Of a stretch of DNA of 37,200 bases, positions 7,786-17,072 are shown one piece after another. Numbering within the stretch: the first letter of the stretch is position 1; every line of letters starts with the position of its first letter. A model generated the notes under the pieces. It saw only the letters and a program-made list of their open reading frames with translations, was not told where the DNA came from and did not search any database. A program made the translations under genes and the position numbers. This DNA comes from a virus, in IMG/VR virus record IMGVR_UViG_3300020450_000049, positions 1-37,200 of that record. The stretch is one strand, 5' to 3'.

Positions 7786-8631
7786 TTAACCTATCATATC
7801 TAGAGGAGGTAATTCATAAGTGTTGGACATTATTTCTCTAATTCTAGTTAATTCTTTTTCGGCATCATCATAAATTTGTCTTCCATTTAATTCAGTTCCA
7901 CCAGGAAGTTTTACTCCCGCAAACTTAATTAAATTTTGCCCCCATTGCCTTTTAATTAATGCGACAGTATATGGTTTTAAAAAAGAATCATTCCATACTC
8001 TGGTAAAATCATCAGGATTCATAGCTCTAAAACAATCAATAATTAAATAATCACCTTTAGTCATAGAATCCCACTCAATATCAATATATAACCTATCTTG
8101 TCTTTGATTAAATCTTATCTGTTTTTCTGTTGTTAAAAGGAAATTAATATCTTCAAGATATGTCTTTGTCATCGCATAGGTTAACAGTTCAGTTGCTCCC
8201 CAATAATAAATGTCATTTAGAAATAACTGATATTTAACACTAAACATATTATTAGTAATAGTATTAGATCCATCAAAATGGAATATCTTTGTTATTCCAA
8301 TAATATCACTAGGAATTGCTAGATAGTTACTGTTTTCTTCATAATCAAATTGGACAGAAGTCCCTGCAATATCAGCAGTAGCACTGGTTGTTGTTAATCC
8401 AACCACTCCCTCTTCTCCTGGTCCTTTTCCTCTATCAATATCTTCTTGCGTTACTTTATACTTCATGTATGTTTGAGCAACACCATCAAAATGTCTCTCT
8501 TGGAAATACTGAATAGCGTCATCTACAATATCTTCTATTTGCTCGTCAGCAACATTAATCTCCAATACAGGAGCACCTAATTGCCTTTTGCAATAATCGA
8601 TAAATTCAGTTCTACTAGATGGTCTTCCCAT
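7786..8631 (-). CDS. gp13: Neck protein gp13
   Basis: The 281-residue protein begins MGRPSSRTEFIDYCKRQLG and continues with EINVADEQIEDIVDDAIQYF, the typical gp13 neck-protein opening in T4-like phages. T4 gp13 has 309 residues. Later conserved-looking blocks include NDIYYWGATELLTYAMTKTY, RQDRLYIDIEWD, and KRQWGQNLIKFAGVKLPGG near the C-terminus. In T4, gp13 and gp14 complete the head after DNA packaging and form the tail attachment site. The stop is 4 nt before the gp14 ATG. An AAAGGAT ribosome binding site lies upstream of the start, and a CATAAATA late promoter is 20 nt upstream. No insertion is visible here, unlike in gp14 and gp15. Confidence 0.92.
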   Translation of the reverse strand: MGRPSSRTEFIDYCKRQLGAPVLEINVADEQIEDIVDDAIQYFQERHFDGVAQTYMKYKVTQEDIDRGKGPGEEGVVGLTTTSATADIAGTSVQFDYEENSNYLAIPSDIIGITKIFHFDGSNTITNNMFSVKYQLFLNDIYYWGATELLTYAMTKTYLEDINFLLTTEKQIRFNQRQDRLYIDIEWDSMTKGDYLIIDCFRAMNPDDFTRVWNDSFLKPYTVALIKRQWGQNLIKFAGVKLPGGTELNGRQIYDDAEKELTRIREIMSNTYELPPLDMIG

Positions 8632-8651
8632 TATACAATTATCCTTTTAGG

Positions 8652-8659
8652 TATTTATG
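8652..8659 (-). promoter_or_regulatory. T4-type late promoter CATAAATA
   Basis: The minus strand reads CATAAATA and includes the TAA stop (8655-8657) of the 215-aa gene. It is 20 nt before the gp13 ATG. Confidence 0.65.
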
Positions 8660-9302
8660 ATGGTGCAGATGCAATGCCAGCAAATACGAGTATATTGCCG
8701 TTGACCATATTATAAATGGTAGTCCCTTGTCCTACCCTTGTAATGGTAACTCCTGTTCCTGGTAATATTTCTAATGGTGATGTATGTGCTGCTCCAATTT
8801 GAATTTTATTTGCCACAGTGGTTGCTATTCCTACAATCGCAACAGTGGTAATCGCAGATCCAACAGAAACCGTATCACCAATTGCTACACCATCAAGTTT
8901 ATTAATTGTAAACTCAGTAGTGCCAATACCAGCAGTAGCACCAACAGCAATCGAAGTATTTAAAATTGTTGTTGTTTCCAATGATGGAGTTAGTAATACG
9001 TTATATTCATACCTTCCAGCAGCAAGACTTCTTGTTTGCGTTGATCCTAATGAAATAAAGAATTGCCCATCATAAGCACTACTAAATCCCACCGTAAATG
9101 TAGCAGCAGGAATATCCGTAGCACCTATACCTGCACTTTTTTGCATTTGTGCTGAACCACTCCAACCTGTCAAATCATAATTTTCATTTGAGGTGTCATC
9201 TACATTAAAAGTATTTTTAAAATTAGCTCCACCATAAATCACCAAATCCGCAGCGTTTGGTACTCCTGATTCGGGATCGAATGTAAAATTCTTAGTGGAC
9301 AT
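8655..9302 (-). CDS. Beta-rich virion structural protein (215 aa)
   Basis: This protein is rich in Thr, Gly, Ala and Ile and has no coiled coil or membrane segment. The first 105 residues (NFTFDPESGVPNAADLVIYG, FKNTF, NYDLTGWSGSAQMQKS, GQFFISLGSTQTRSL, GRYEYNVLL) resemble the small beta-sandwich found in several phage tail proteins, in which an N-terminal FTF-x-x-G is followed by DLTG-x-x-x-x-x-x-QM. Residues 110-205 are a low-complexity module (GIGTTEFTINKLDGVAIGD, VSVGSAITTVAIVG, AHTSPLEILPGTGVTITRVG) of a type common in marine T4-like structural proteins. It starts 11 nt inside the 75-aa gene and precedes gp13. A baseplate-periphery or neck-ornament role is likely but unproven. Confidence 0.75.
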   Translation of the reverse strand: MSTKNFTFDPESGVPNAADLVIYGGANFKNTFNVDDTSNENYDLTGWSGSAQMQKSAGIGATDIPAATFTVGFSSAYDGQFFISLGSTQTRSLAAGRYEYNVLLTPSLETTTILNTSIAVGATAGIGTTEFTINKLDGVAIGDTVSVGSAITTVAIVGIATTVANKIQIGAAHTSPLEILPGTGVTITRVGQGTTIYNMVNGNILVFAGIASAPS

Positions 9303-9519
9303 TTGAAACTAACTCCTTGAGTAAAGATTTGATCTCATTCATTTCACTTTTTAAATTAGCAAGATCTTGTTCAATATTGTTTGTTTTTTCAGATTCTCTT
9401 TTTTTAGCATCACGTCGTGCGATGTATTTTTGATAATCTGAATGATTAACATTCACTATTGATTTGGATTTAGCGTCTCTTAATAGATCCGCATGACCAG
9501 TGACTCCATGATATTCCAT
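9292..9519 (-). CDS. Small coiled-coil protein (75 aa)
   Basis: The N-terminus MEYHGVTGHADLLRDAKSKS is followed by HSDYQKYIARRDAKKR and a C-terminal heptad stretch (IEQDLANLKSEMNEIKSLLK) that should form a short coiled coil. I recall similar small proteins at this place in other cyanophages, without a known function. Its ATG overlaps the stop codon of the 2,515-aa gene by 1 nt (TAATG), and its end overlaps the next gene by 11 nt, so all three are probably translated in series. It may be a chaperone or adaptor for the neighbouring large structural protein; that is only inference from the tight linkage. Confidence 0.75.
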   Translation of the reverse strand: MEYHGVTGHADLLRDAKSKSIVNVNHSDYQKYIARRDAKKRESEKTNNIEQDLANLKSEMNEIKSLLKELVSNVH

Positions 9520-12500
9520 TATGCTAATGCCATCACTCTCAAGTCTCTAACTCTAGGAACAAAAACTTGATTCGTAGATGTTAAAAGCAATTTAATTCTA
9601 TAAGTTTTGAATGCAGGTAGTTCATCCACACTGAAGGTGTATTCTCTGTAATCTAATTCATCACTTTCAAATCCAGAGATATTAGACTTAGTAATTAATT
9701 TATCAGGCAACCCACTATTATCTGCTTGTGAAATAACTTCACCTTTAGCATTTAGATTAGTATATCCTGGAAATGGAGTAAAGATTGGATCAAATCCTTT
9801 TTTATTATTGATAGAATATAAAGCACGTATATCAGCGTCAATATCAATATGAGCAGATAATAAAATCTTTAAAGATGTTGCTGAATTTTCCAATACCATT
9901 TCTCTCGAAATGTACTGACAAGCAGTAGGATCTTCTTCTACGGTATTAATTCTACTATCAGTTGCATAATTTGTAATAGGTTTATTAACTCTATTAGAAG
10001 TCAAGATAACATTTTTTCTTTGACTATCAATTACAGGACTAACCAATGAGTTTGTTGTATTTAAAAGCACTGTCATATTTAATGATTTATTACCTTCAAT
10101 ATTAGTCAAGAAAGTGTCTTCATTAATCTTAGAAGCAATGATTCTAGGACTACTCAAATAATTGGTGGTGTTTAATGTAATATCCTCTACGTCTGTCTGA
10201 ATGTAAGGAATTTCATTTCCATCAATACTCTTAGACGTAATAGTGGTTACATTAGCAGTCAATGAGGTAGTAGGAACTGTCACATTTTGAATCATTGGAG
10301 TAATAGCTTCAAATGGCATATTTTGTGTTGCTCTTACTCTATTTCCACCAGCAGATTTAGTAGAATTAATATACAACGCAGGATTTCCTACATCTGTATT
10401 TCTACTAGTACCACCCTTAGACATATCTAATTTAACAGTATAAGAATCATATGTTATTGAATCTGATACATTTAGGTTTGTAGCATTTGGATGTGCTGAT
10501 GTAGAAGTGGATAAACCATGAGTTGTATTAACACGTAGTAAGTTAATTCCTCCTAATTCATACTTACTGACAGGAGTTCCCACTGCATAATTTTTAGATT
10601 TATTAGAAGTATTATCAATACCTCTACTACTTACACCAATCAAATTACCATTAACAGAAGTGTAAGATATAATCTCCTCCCCAATTTTTAAGTACCCATA
10701 ATTAGTTGTTCCAACTCCAACATTCTCAAATGTGGAGAAATTAGATGCATCCTGAAGTGAGATTGATCCTGTATCTCCTGTATTATATGCAGCAGTTAAT
10801 TGTGTTGGTTTAACATCAGATTGTACTTCACTAATTTTTACATTATTTTTAGTAAAATACATTCCATGATTTTTATGATTTACTTTAAAATGCAAACCAT
10901 CATTTATCACATTAATGGATCCAACCTGAACATCTCCACCAACTCCTGAATTCAATTCAGAAGATATACCTGAACTATTGTTATAGAATATCGTATTTGC
11001 AGATCCAACTACAAAATTACCTTGAACATTTTCTAATATAAGTTCAGTGGTTTGTCCAATTGATACCACTGAGAATCGAGCGTTTCTTCCAATTGAGTTA
11101 AGTCCAACAGTTGTAATTCCTAAAACATCACCCACTTGATATCCTGTTCCCACTCCACTAATGGTTGCCGCTATTGCAACTCCATCAGATATTGATATAT
11201 CAGCAGTCGCTCCACGACCATTACCAGTAATAGTGTCTAATACCACACCACCAAAAGTAAATCCACCAGATATAGGAGTATATCCAATACCAGCATTAAT
11301 AATATTAAGAGCACCAGTTGCAGTTCCAGCAGATCCAACTAAACTACCTGTGGCATTAGTTCCTGTTTGGAAGAATGTGTTTCCTACAACATATCCAGTA
11401 TCACTCAATGTAGTTCCTAATCCTACTCTTATACTTCTAGAAGTAAGTGAAAGTGGATTAGATTGTAAAACTGGAATTTGGTTGTTTGTTTCCGACAACT
11501 CTGGATTGTAAAGACTTAATGAACCAGAGTCAACAAAATCTGCTCTATAAAGAGTGTATTTAAGATCTTCCCACTGACTTGGTTCCCATGTAGAGGCATT
11601 TTGAGATTTAAATAAACTTCCTAATGTTGGTTGGTTAGCAATATAAGTATTGTCTATTAAATCATTTTCACCAACTCTTGAAATAAAAACACTATACTTA
11701 GCAGAATTAGAAAGCATTACTAATGAATATTCTAAACCTCCCTCTAAGTAAATAGGTGCTTTAAATTCAAAAGTAGTAGCAATAGAACCATCAGCAGATG
11801 TGCTAACTTCTGATGGATCGAGTGCAACTTCACTTAATGGAAGAATTATTTCCGTGGGGACTCCATTAGTCATCGTTCTGAGACTTAATATAACAGGAAG
11901 ATCAGAGTCATCTTTGGTTGCAAAGAAAACATCTACCTTAGTTACAAAAACACCCTCTTCATCTTCAACTCTGAAAGATTGTGCTAATGGATCACCATTA
12001 TTTCTCCATCTCCAACGTGTAGTTGATCTAACATTTCCTGTGTTTTGCCACTCAGTACCAACAACTCTACCAGATGAAGATGACTGACTAATATTCTGTG
12101 TTATGACTCTTGCATTTCTTACTGCAACAATTGTTTCTTGAACCGTATTAAGGAATCCTTGTGAGGTAAAATTATCAACAGCAGTAGATGTTGCTTCTTG
12201 ATTAATATCATTTTGAGGATCACTAGTCAATTTAAATTGTTTTGTACCAGCAGTAAATCGAGGCAATCCTGAACTATTTGGATTAGGAATGTTGAAATTA
12301 CCACCAATAAATCCTGTTACATCTGAAATAAGTCTTACTTGAGTAATAGTAGCCTGAGCACCACTAGATTCTCCCGTAAGAATCATATCTGCCTTAGCAC
12401 ACCCACGATAAAGAGATGATGTGACATTTGCTAATGAGGCAGTATCAATATTCAATACAGTAGAAGTAGATGAATAAGTTACAGGGACAACCTGAGATAT

Positions 12501-15500
12501 GTTATATGGATTTGATCCATATATTTTTGTTGGAGCATTATATGGACCTTCTTTATGATTAGATTGTGCTACCCTAAAAGCAATCTGTTGATCTCTTCCA
12601 GTTGGTCCTAATCCTGCCTGAGATAATCTACCACTAACCCTCTCTCCTATTTGGAAAGTGCCTGAGGTCATGGTTATTTCTAATAATTTTGGAGTGCAAT
12701 AAGTAGTTACATCCTGACCATCAAAGAAAGCATATAAACGAGTATTAGGTTTATTTTGTTTTGATATGAACTGAACATCACGAGATCTCATAAATGGTAT
12801 TAGATCTCTACTTATTGTCCTATCTCCTTGGGATTCTCTCTGACTGAAATCCTCAATTATTCGTCTTTGAGTACCAGACCTACTACTTATAACAGTCTCT
12901 TCAACTCTTACTTCTCTCTGCTCAACATGTTCTCGTACTCTAAAATCACCCTCAGTTCTAGTACGATGTACATGTCTACGAGCACCAGTTACAGCACCAG
13001 TTAGCGTTCTTCTTCCTGTCCAGAAGTCAGACCAAGATCCCCATATCTGTGGTCCTAATCCAGTTTGAGCATCAAAACCCTCACTAGCAGCAAGATCTGC
13101 TACCGTGGATGCAAAATCACCTTCTCTATTAACAACACGAGCATCGATTCTAACAGTATCAACCCATGTATCAGATTCGGGAGTTAAATCAAGAACTCCG
13201 TTCCAATAAGCAACAATAAACGGAGTTACAGATTCTGTTCTTGATCCAAATGGTTGCTTAGAATATTCTTGTTCTGAATAATCCAGAGTAATAATATCAT
13301 TATTTTTTCTAATGTTGATACCAGTAATAGTGCTGAAATCTACATCAGCAGTATCATCAACATTAACTACAGGACCAAATTGTAAATCTACTGAGTTAGT
13401 ATAATGTTTTGGTCTTAATTCATTATTTAAAGGATCGATGCTATTTTTAATTTTAAATTTAGTTTCCTGAGCGTTAAAAGTTTCAAAATTATCAACAAAG
13501 AATCCAGACTTAAATCGATTTAATCCATCATTATCAGGAACAAAGAAATTAGCAGTATTAGTTTCCAATAAAGAAAGACTGGTATAAAATTCTAAATTTC
13601 TAATTCTCGTTTCAAGTTTATTAATATCAGTCATTCTATATCTCTTATAATCTAAGAAATTAATAGAAGCTTGCGAAACATCATATAAGTATGCTGGTAA
13701 ATTAATAATAGCAACTTCTAATGCCTCATCTATTTCATTTGGTAATTGAGGATCTTCTGTTGGTGTTCCATATACAACTTGGAATTTTCCATCTTTTGTT
13801 AAAAATACTCTATCAATTCTCCCAAGATAGAAAGAAAAATCAATAACAATAGACTCATCTGATGCTAGTATATTAGATGCAGTTTGTCCTGCTTGATTGA
13901 AGGTTCTTCCAGCAAATGTTAAAGGAGAACTAGCACCTTCACTTACAGTATAATCAGATACTCGTGGTCGAATATCAATCATGTCTGAATTAGCAAGTCC
14001 GTTAACTTCTTGTATTTCAGTGGAATAATCAAAAGTATTATAAGAATTTACAGTAGTAATATCTCCATCATCCGTAGAATCATAAAAAGCACTTTCAAAA
14101 TATATCTTTATCTGTTTAGCAGGGGCATCAACATCAGGTTTTCTAGTTATAGATCCATAGTTGTAGAAAGTATTTTCTTGACCATTATTAAAAGTAAATT
14201 CATCAGAAATATTAAAACTGGTATCGTTTAACGCACCAACAATACCTTGAATCGATGATTCTTGGAATACTACAGTTTCTCCCTCACTAAAAGTAAAGTC
14301 ATTTTGATAAATGAAGGTAATTGTATCTGCATCATTTTTTTCAGCAACAATAGCAATTGCATTGCTACTTTGCCCTATTAACTGCTCTCCTATGATTAAC
14401 TCAGTAGTTGTTGTGGAGGAACTGTTCAATGAAACTAAATCCATTGATGGTGCGGAAGCAGTTCCTGCGACAGTAGAAGATTCAAAGATTCCATGCATAT
14501 CAATTATATCAGGAACATTTAAGGAGATTACTTCATCTTCCACTCTTGTTCCAAAAGGATAATTACCAAATGTTAAACCATTATTAAGAGTAGTGGTTCC
14601 GATACCTGATCCTTCAAATTTAGATTTATCTACAATAATTGAATTAACTCTTTTCTTAATCTTATTTTTTGCTGTTGGTTTAATTTTCTTTAAAGTGGTT
14701 ACAACAGACACATTTCCGCTATCTGTTGCTGTGCTTAGATTAAGAATATCAAGAGTGGTCATTCCACTATTAAACACTAGTCTATCTGCTGTTAATTCTT
14801 CTGTGGTTCCATCTGATCTGAATACTGCATACCTCTCAGGATCAAAAGGAAGGAATGTTTCATTCTCACCAGCACTTAAAGTATTCGCTATTCTGCTATT
14901 GGCAATAGTTTGACTATCATAAACTTTTCTTATAGAAATAGAGGCATCAGTTAAATCTACATTTGAAACATCATGCTTAGGTAGTTCTGTATAAAGAGTA
15001 ACTTCATCTGATGATTCAAAATCAGTAGATACAATTTTTAAATCAGATACTTCAAGAACACTTGTAGGTAATGTCCCATTTACTACTCCGCTTACACTAG
15101 AAACTTCAGTGACAGTAATCGTATCAGTACCAACACTAGTGACTCTTGCCATGATAGGATCCCTATCAGAAGAAGCAATATCACTAAACTCAACCAAATC
15201 ATTAATTCTGACTAATTCACCAGTTCCTGGAAATAGTGGATTAGTGCTTCTAATTGTACTAATCGTACCAGCACCAGAGGCAGGTGATATAGTTGCTACG
15301 CCCACATTAAACTTAGTGGTTTGAATTACATCAGCACAGAAAGTATTAATACCAACTACACCATTATTAGTTCCCCATAATGATTTTACGTTAGATATAC
15401 CAAACTCTGTAACTGCTACTGCAACTCTTCCATTAGAAATACCATTAAATATAAGTGCTTCATTTTTAATAAAATTACCTGAGGTTTCAGTAACTGTCAA

Positions 15501-17066
15501 AGCAAGACCTGAGGACACCGCATATCTTAAAAATCCAGTCGCACCACTATTGTTACCTTTAACAAAAGTTCCAGCCTCAAAAGTGCCATTATTACCATCT
15601 TTACTTGTAGGAGGTTGATTTATATGAATTTCAGTAAAAGTTTGAATATCATATAAAGATATATCCCATTCATTTAAATTAGCATTAGATGTGCTATATG
15701 ATCCAGTTTCTAACGCAAAATCATATACTCTTGCTTGACCTATTTCTTTTCCTGGTAAATTAGCAGCACCAGGTTGAGTAGTATTTGTTCTTTGATCTCT
15801 TAAACTTATTACAAAAGTATTTCCAATACCAATTGTAGGTGATCCATATACTCTATTAAGTTTTAAAGCAGGACCAGTTTTATATTCTATTGCTTGATCT
15901 TCTAATGTTGCCGTGGTTCTTGGTTTTGGTACATCCAAAAATGTAGGTGATGTAGTTTCTATTTCATAACCACGAACATATGCTTTTCCTCTGGAAAGAC
16001 GATATAATGCTAAATTATCAGATACAGTATCTCCACCATAAGTTAATTGACCTTCTTGAAATATTCCATTATTACCAATATTATTGTTTAAAGAATTTAC
16101 AACCGAAACATCAAATGGTGTTACATAATAATCTCCTGATTCTTCAAAAGTTCTACGAGCAAGTTCATCTGCAAAAGTAGCATATTCTGTGGTTTGCTTT
16201 TTGGATCTTAAAACACCATCTTCAATTCTGGCAAGTTCTACAAATGTATCATCTAAAGAATCATCTAATGATTTTTTAAATAGATTGAGAGATATTTTTA
16301 ATCTATCAGCACCAGGTGCAGAATAATTATTAAACCCTTGCGAGTTATCATTTAAAGTTTCGTCAAGATCTGCTGTAATTACTTCTTCTAAAATATTAAA
16401 TCCAATCTTATAACTTGGAGTAGTTCCATACTGATCTAAAATAAGTGTTTCAGCATCAACATTAAGGAATTGACCTCTAACAAAATAGACTCCATTTTCT
16501 ACATGAAAAGCAGAACCTGTTGCAGCTGCCCCGTTTGCCACAGTAGATGCAAATGGACTACCAACAGATATAGTCTCATTTCCAAGAAGTCCTGAAGTAA
16601 TAATAACACTACATGTTAGTTCTTCAGCGTCAGAGAATGTTGATGTGGAATTATTAGAAGTATTAGATCCAAGATAATTTACATATAAGGTAAGATTACC
16701 ATTCTCAGAATCTCCTGAGGATAAGATTTTATTAACGTTTGCAGTTACCCCAGAAGTTTGTCCTGTAATTGTAGTTCCAAGTAATTGATCTGCATAAGCC
16801 GCAACAGGAACACCTTGGAATTCATTATTTAATTGAATACACGTATACTGTGAAGTATAACTTGTATTTCCAGGTATTACCTTAGTTCCTTCTTTAAAAA
16901 AATGTTGACCAAATTTTTCAACTTGGTTCTGCAACATTGATTGCAGTCCAGTTAATTCTCGTGCTTGTACTGGATATCCAGGTTTAAATAATACCCGATA
17001 ATAATCATTAGCAGGATCATAATCATCAAAATATGGTGATACGTTTAAATTAGTTAGCTGCGGCAT
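9519..17066 (-). CDS. Giant baseplate/tail-fibre structural protein, DUF4815 type (2,515 aa)
   Basis: The N-terminus (LNVSPYFDDYDPANDYYRVL, FKPGYPVQARELTGLQSMLQ, NQVEKFGQHFFKEGT) fits DUF4815. Residues about 495-560 and 882-940 hold GE-x-x-x-G-x-SG repeats. DUF4815-like core blocks follow near 1179-1302 (GFFVDNFETF, AYWNGVLDL, PESDTWVDT). A strongly charged, Arg-rich stretch lies at about 1351-1432. A beta-domain near 1700-1806 has FVTKVDVFFATKDDSDLPV and PIYLEGGLEYSLVML. GY repeats are near 1919-2009 and a LKIGEEIISYT module near 2108-2166. The C-terminus has YISREMVLENSATSLKILLS and ends FVPRVRDLRVMALA. It occupies the place where T4 has gp9 to gp12, directly after gp8 (6-nt gap). A role in attaching fibres at the baseplate rim is likely by position and family, but not proven. 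Confidence 0.85.
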   Translation of the reverse strand: MPQLTNLNVSPYFDDYDPANDYYRVLFKPGYPVQARELTGLQSMLQNQVEKFGQHFFKEGTKVIPGNTSYTSQYTCIQLNNEFQGVPVAAYADQLLGTTITGQTSGVTANVNKILSSGDSENGNLTLYVNYLGSNTSNNSTSTFSDAEELTCSVIITSGLLGNETISVGSPFASTVANGAAATGSAFHVENGVYFVRGQFLNVDAETLILDQYGTTPSYKIGFNILEEVITADLDETLNDNSQGFNNYSAPGADRLKISLNLFKKSLDDSLDDTFVELARIEDGVLRSKKQTTEYATFADELARRTFEESGDYYVTPFDVSVVNSLNNNIGNNGIFQEGQLTYGGDTVSDNLALYRLSRGKAYVRGYEIETTSPTFLDVPKPRTTATLEDQAIEYKTGPALKLNRVYGSPTIGIGNTFVISLRDQRTNTTQPGAANLPGKEIGQARVYDFALETGSYSTSNANLNEWDISLYDIQTFTEIHINQPPTSKDGNNGTFEAGTFVKGNNSGATGFLRYAVSSGLALTVTETSGNFIKNEALIFNGISNGRVAVAVTEFGISNVKSLWGTNNGVVGINTFCADVIQTTKFNVGVATISPASGAGTISTIRSTNPLFPGTGELVRINDLVEFSDIASSDRDPIMARVTSVGTDTITVTEVSSVSGVVNGTLPTSVLEVSDLKIVSTDFESSDEVTLYTELPKHDVSNVDLTDASISIRKVYDSQTIANSRIANTLSAGENETFLPFDPERYAVFRSDGTTEELTADRLVFNSGMTTLDILNLSTATDSGNVSVVTTLKKIKPTAKNKIKKRVNSIIVDKSKFEGSGIGTTTLNNGLTFGNYPFGTRVEDEVISLNVPDIIDMHGIFESSTVAGTASAPSMDLVSLNSSSTTTTELIIGEQLIGQSSNAIAIVAEKNDADTITFIYQNDFTFSEGETVVFQESSIQGIVGALNDTSFNISDEFTFNNGQENTFYNYGSITRKPDVDAPAKQIKIYFESAFYDSTDDGDITTVNSYNTFDYSTEIQEVNGLANSDMIDIRPRVSDYTVSEGASSPLTFAGRTFNQAGQTASNILASDESIVIDFSFYLGRIDRVFLTKDGKFQVVYGTPTEDPQLPNEIDEALEVAIINLPAYLYDVSQASINFLDYKRYRMTDINKLETRIRNLEFYTSLSLLETNTANFFVPDNDGLNRFKSGFFVDNFETFNAQETKFKIKNSIDPLNNELRPKHYTNSVDLQFGPVVNVDDTADVDFSTITGINIRKNNDIITLDYSEQEYSKQPFGSRTESVTPFIVAYWNGVLDLTPESDTWVDTVRIDARVVNREGDFASTVADLAASEGFDAQTGLGPQIWGSWSDFWTGRRTLTGAVTGARRHVHRTRTEGDFRVREHVEQREVRVEETVISSRSGTQRRIIEDFSQRESQGDRTISRDLIPFMRSRDVQFISKQNKPNTRLYAFFDGQDVTTYCTPKLLEITMTSGTFQIGERVSGRLSQAGLGPTGRDQQIAFRVAQSNHKEGPYNAPTKIYGSNPYNISQVVPVTYSSTSTVLNIDTASLANVTSSLYRGCAKADMILTGESSGAQATITQVRLISDVTGFIGGNFNIPNPNSSGLPRFTAGTKQFKLTSDPQNDINQEATSTAVDNFTSQGFLNTVQETIVAVRNARVITQNISQSSSSGRVVGTEWQNTGNVRSTTRWRWRNNGDPLAQSFRVEDEEGVFVTKVDVFFATKDDSDLPVILSLRTMTNGVPTEIILPLSEVALDPSEVSTSADGSIATTFEFKAPIYLEGGLEYSLVMLSNSAKYSVFISRVGENDLIDNTYIANQPTLGSLFKSQNASTWEPSQWEDLKYTLYRADFVDSGSLSLYNPELSETNNQIPVLQSNPLSLTSRSIRVGLGTTLSDTGYVVGNTFFQTGTNATGSLVGSAGTATGALNIINAGIGYTPISGGFTFGGVVLDTITGNGRGATADISISDGVAIAATISGVGTGYQVGDVLGITTVGLNSIGRNARFSVVSIGQTTELILENVQGNFVVGSANTIFYNNSSGISSELNSGVGGDVQVGSINVINDGLHFKVNHKNHGMYFTKNNVKISEVQSDVKPTQLTAAYNTGDTGSISLQDASNFSTFENVGVGTTNYGYLKIGEEIISYTSVNGNLIGVSSRGIDNTSNKSKNYAVGTPVSKYELGGINLLRVNTTHGLSTSTSAHPNATNLNVSDSITYDSYTVKLDMSKGGTSRNTDVGNPALYINSTKSAGGNRVRATQNMPFEAITPMIQNVTVPTTSLTANVTTITSKSIDGNEIPYIQTDVEDITLNTTNYLSSPRIIASKINEDTFLTNIEGNKSLNMTVLLNTTNSLVSPVIDSQRKNVILTSNRVNKPITNYATDSRINTVEEDPTACQYISREMVLENSATSLKILLSAHIDIDADIRALYSINNKKGFDPIFTPFPGYTNLNAKGEVISQADNSGLPDKLITKSNISGFESDELDYREYTFSVDELPAFKTYRIKLLLTSTNQVFVPRVRDLRVMALA

Positions 17067-17072
17067 GATTTC

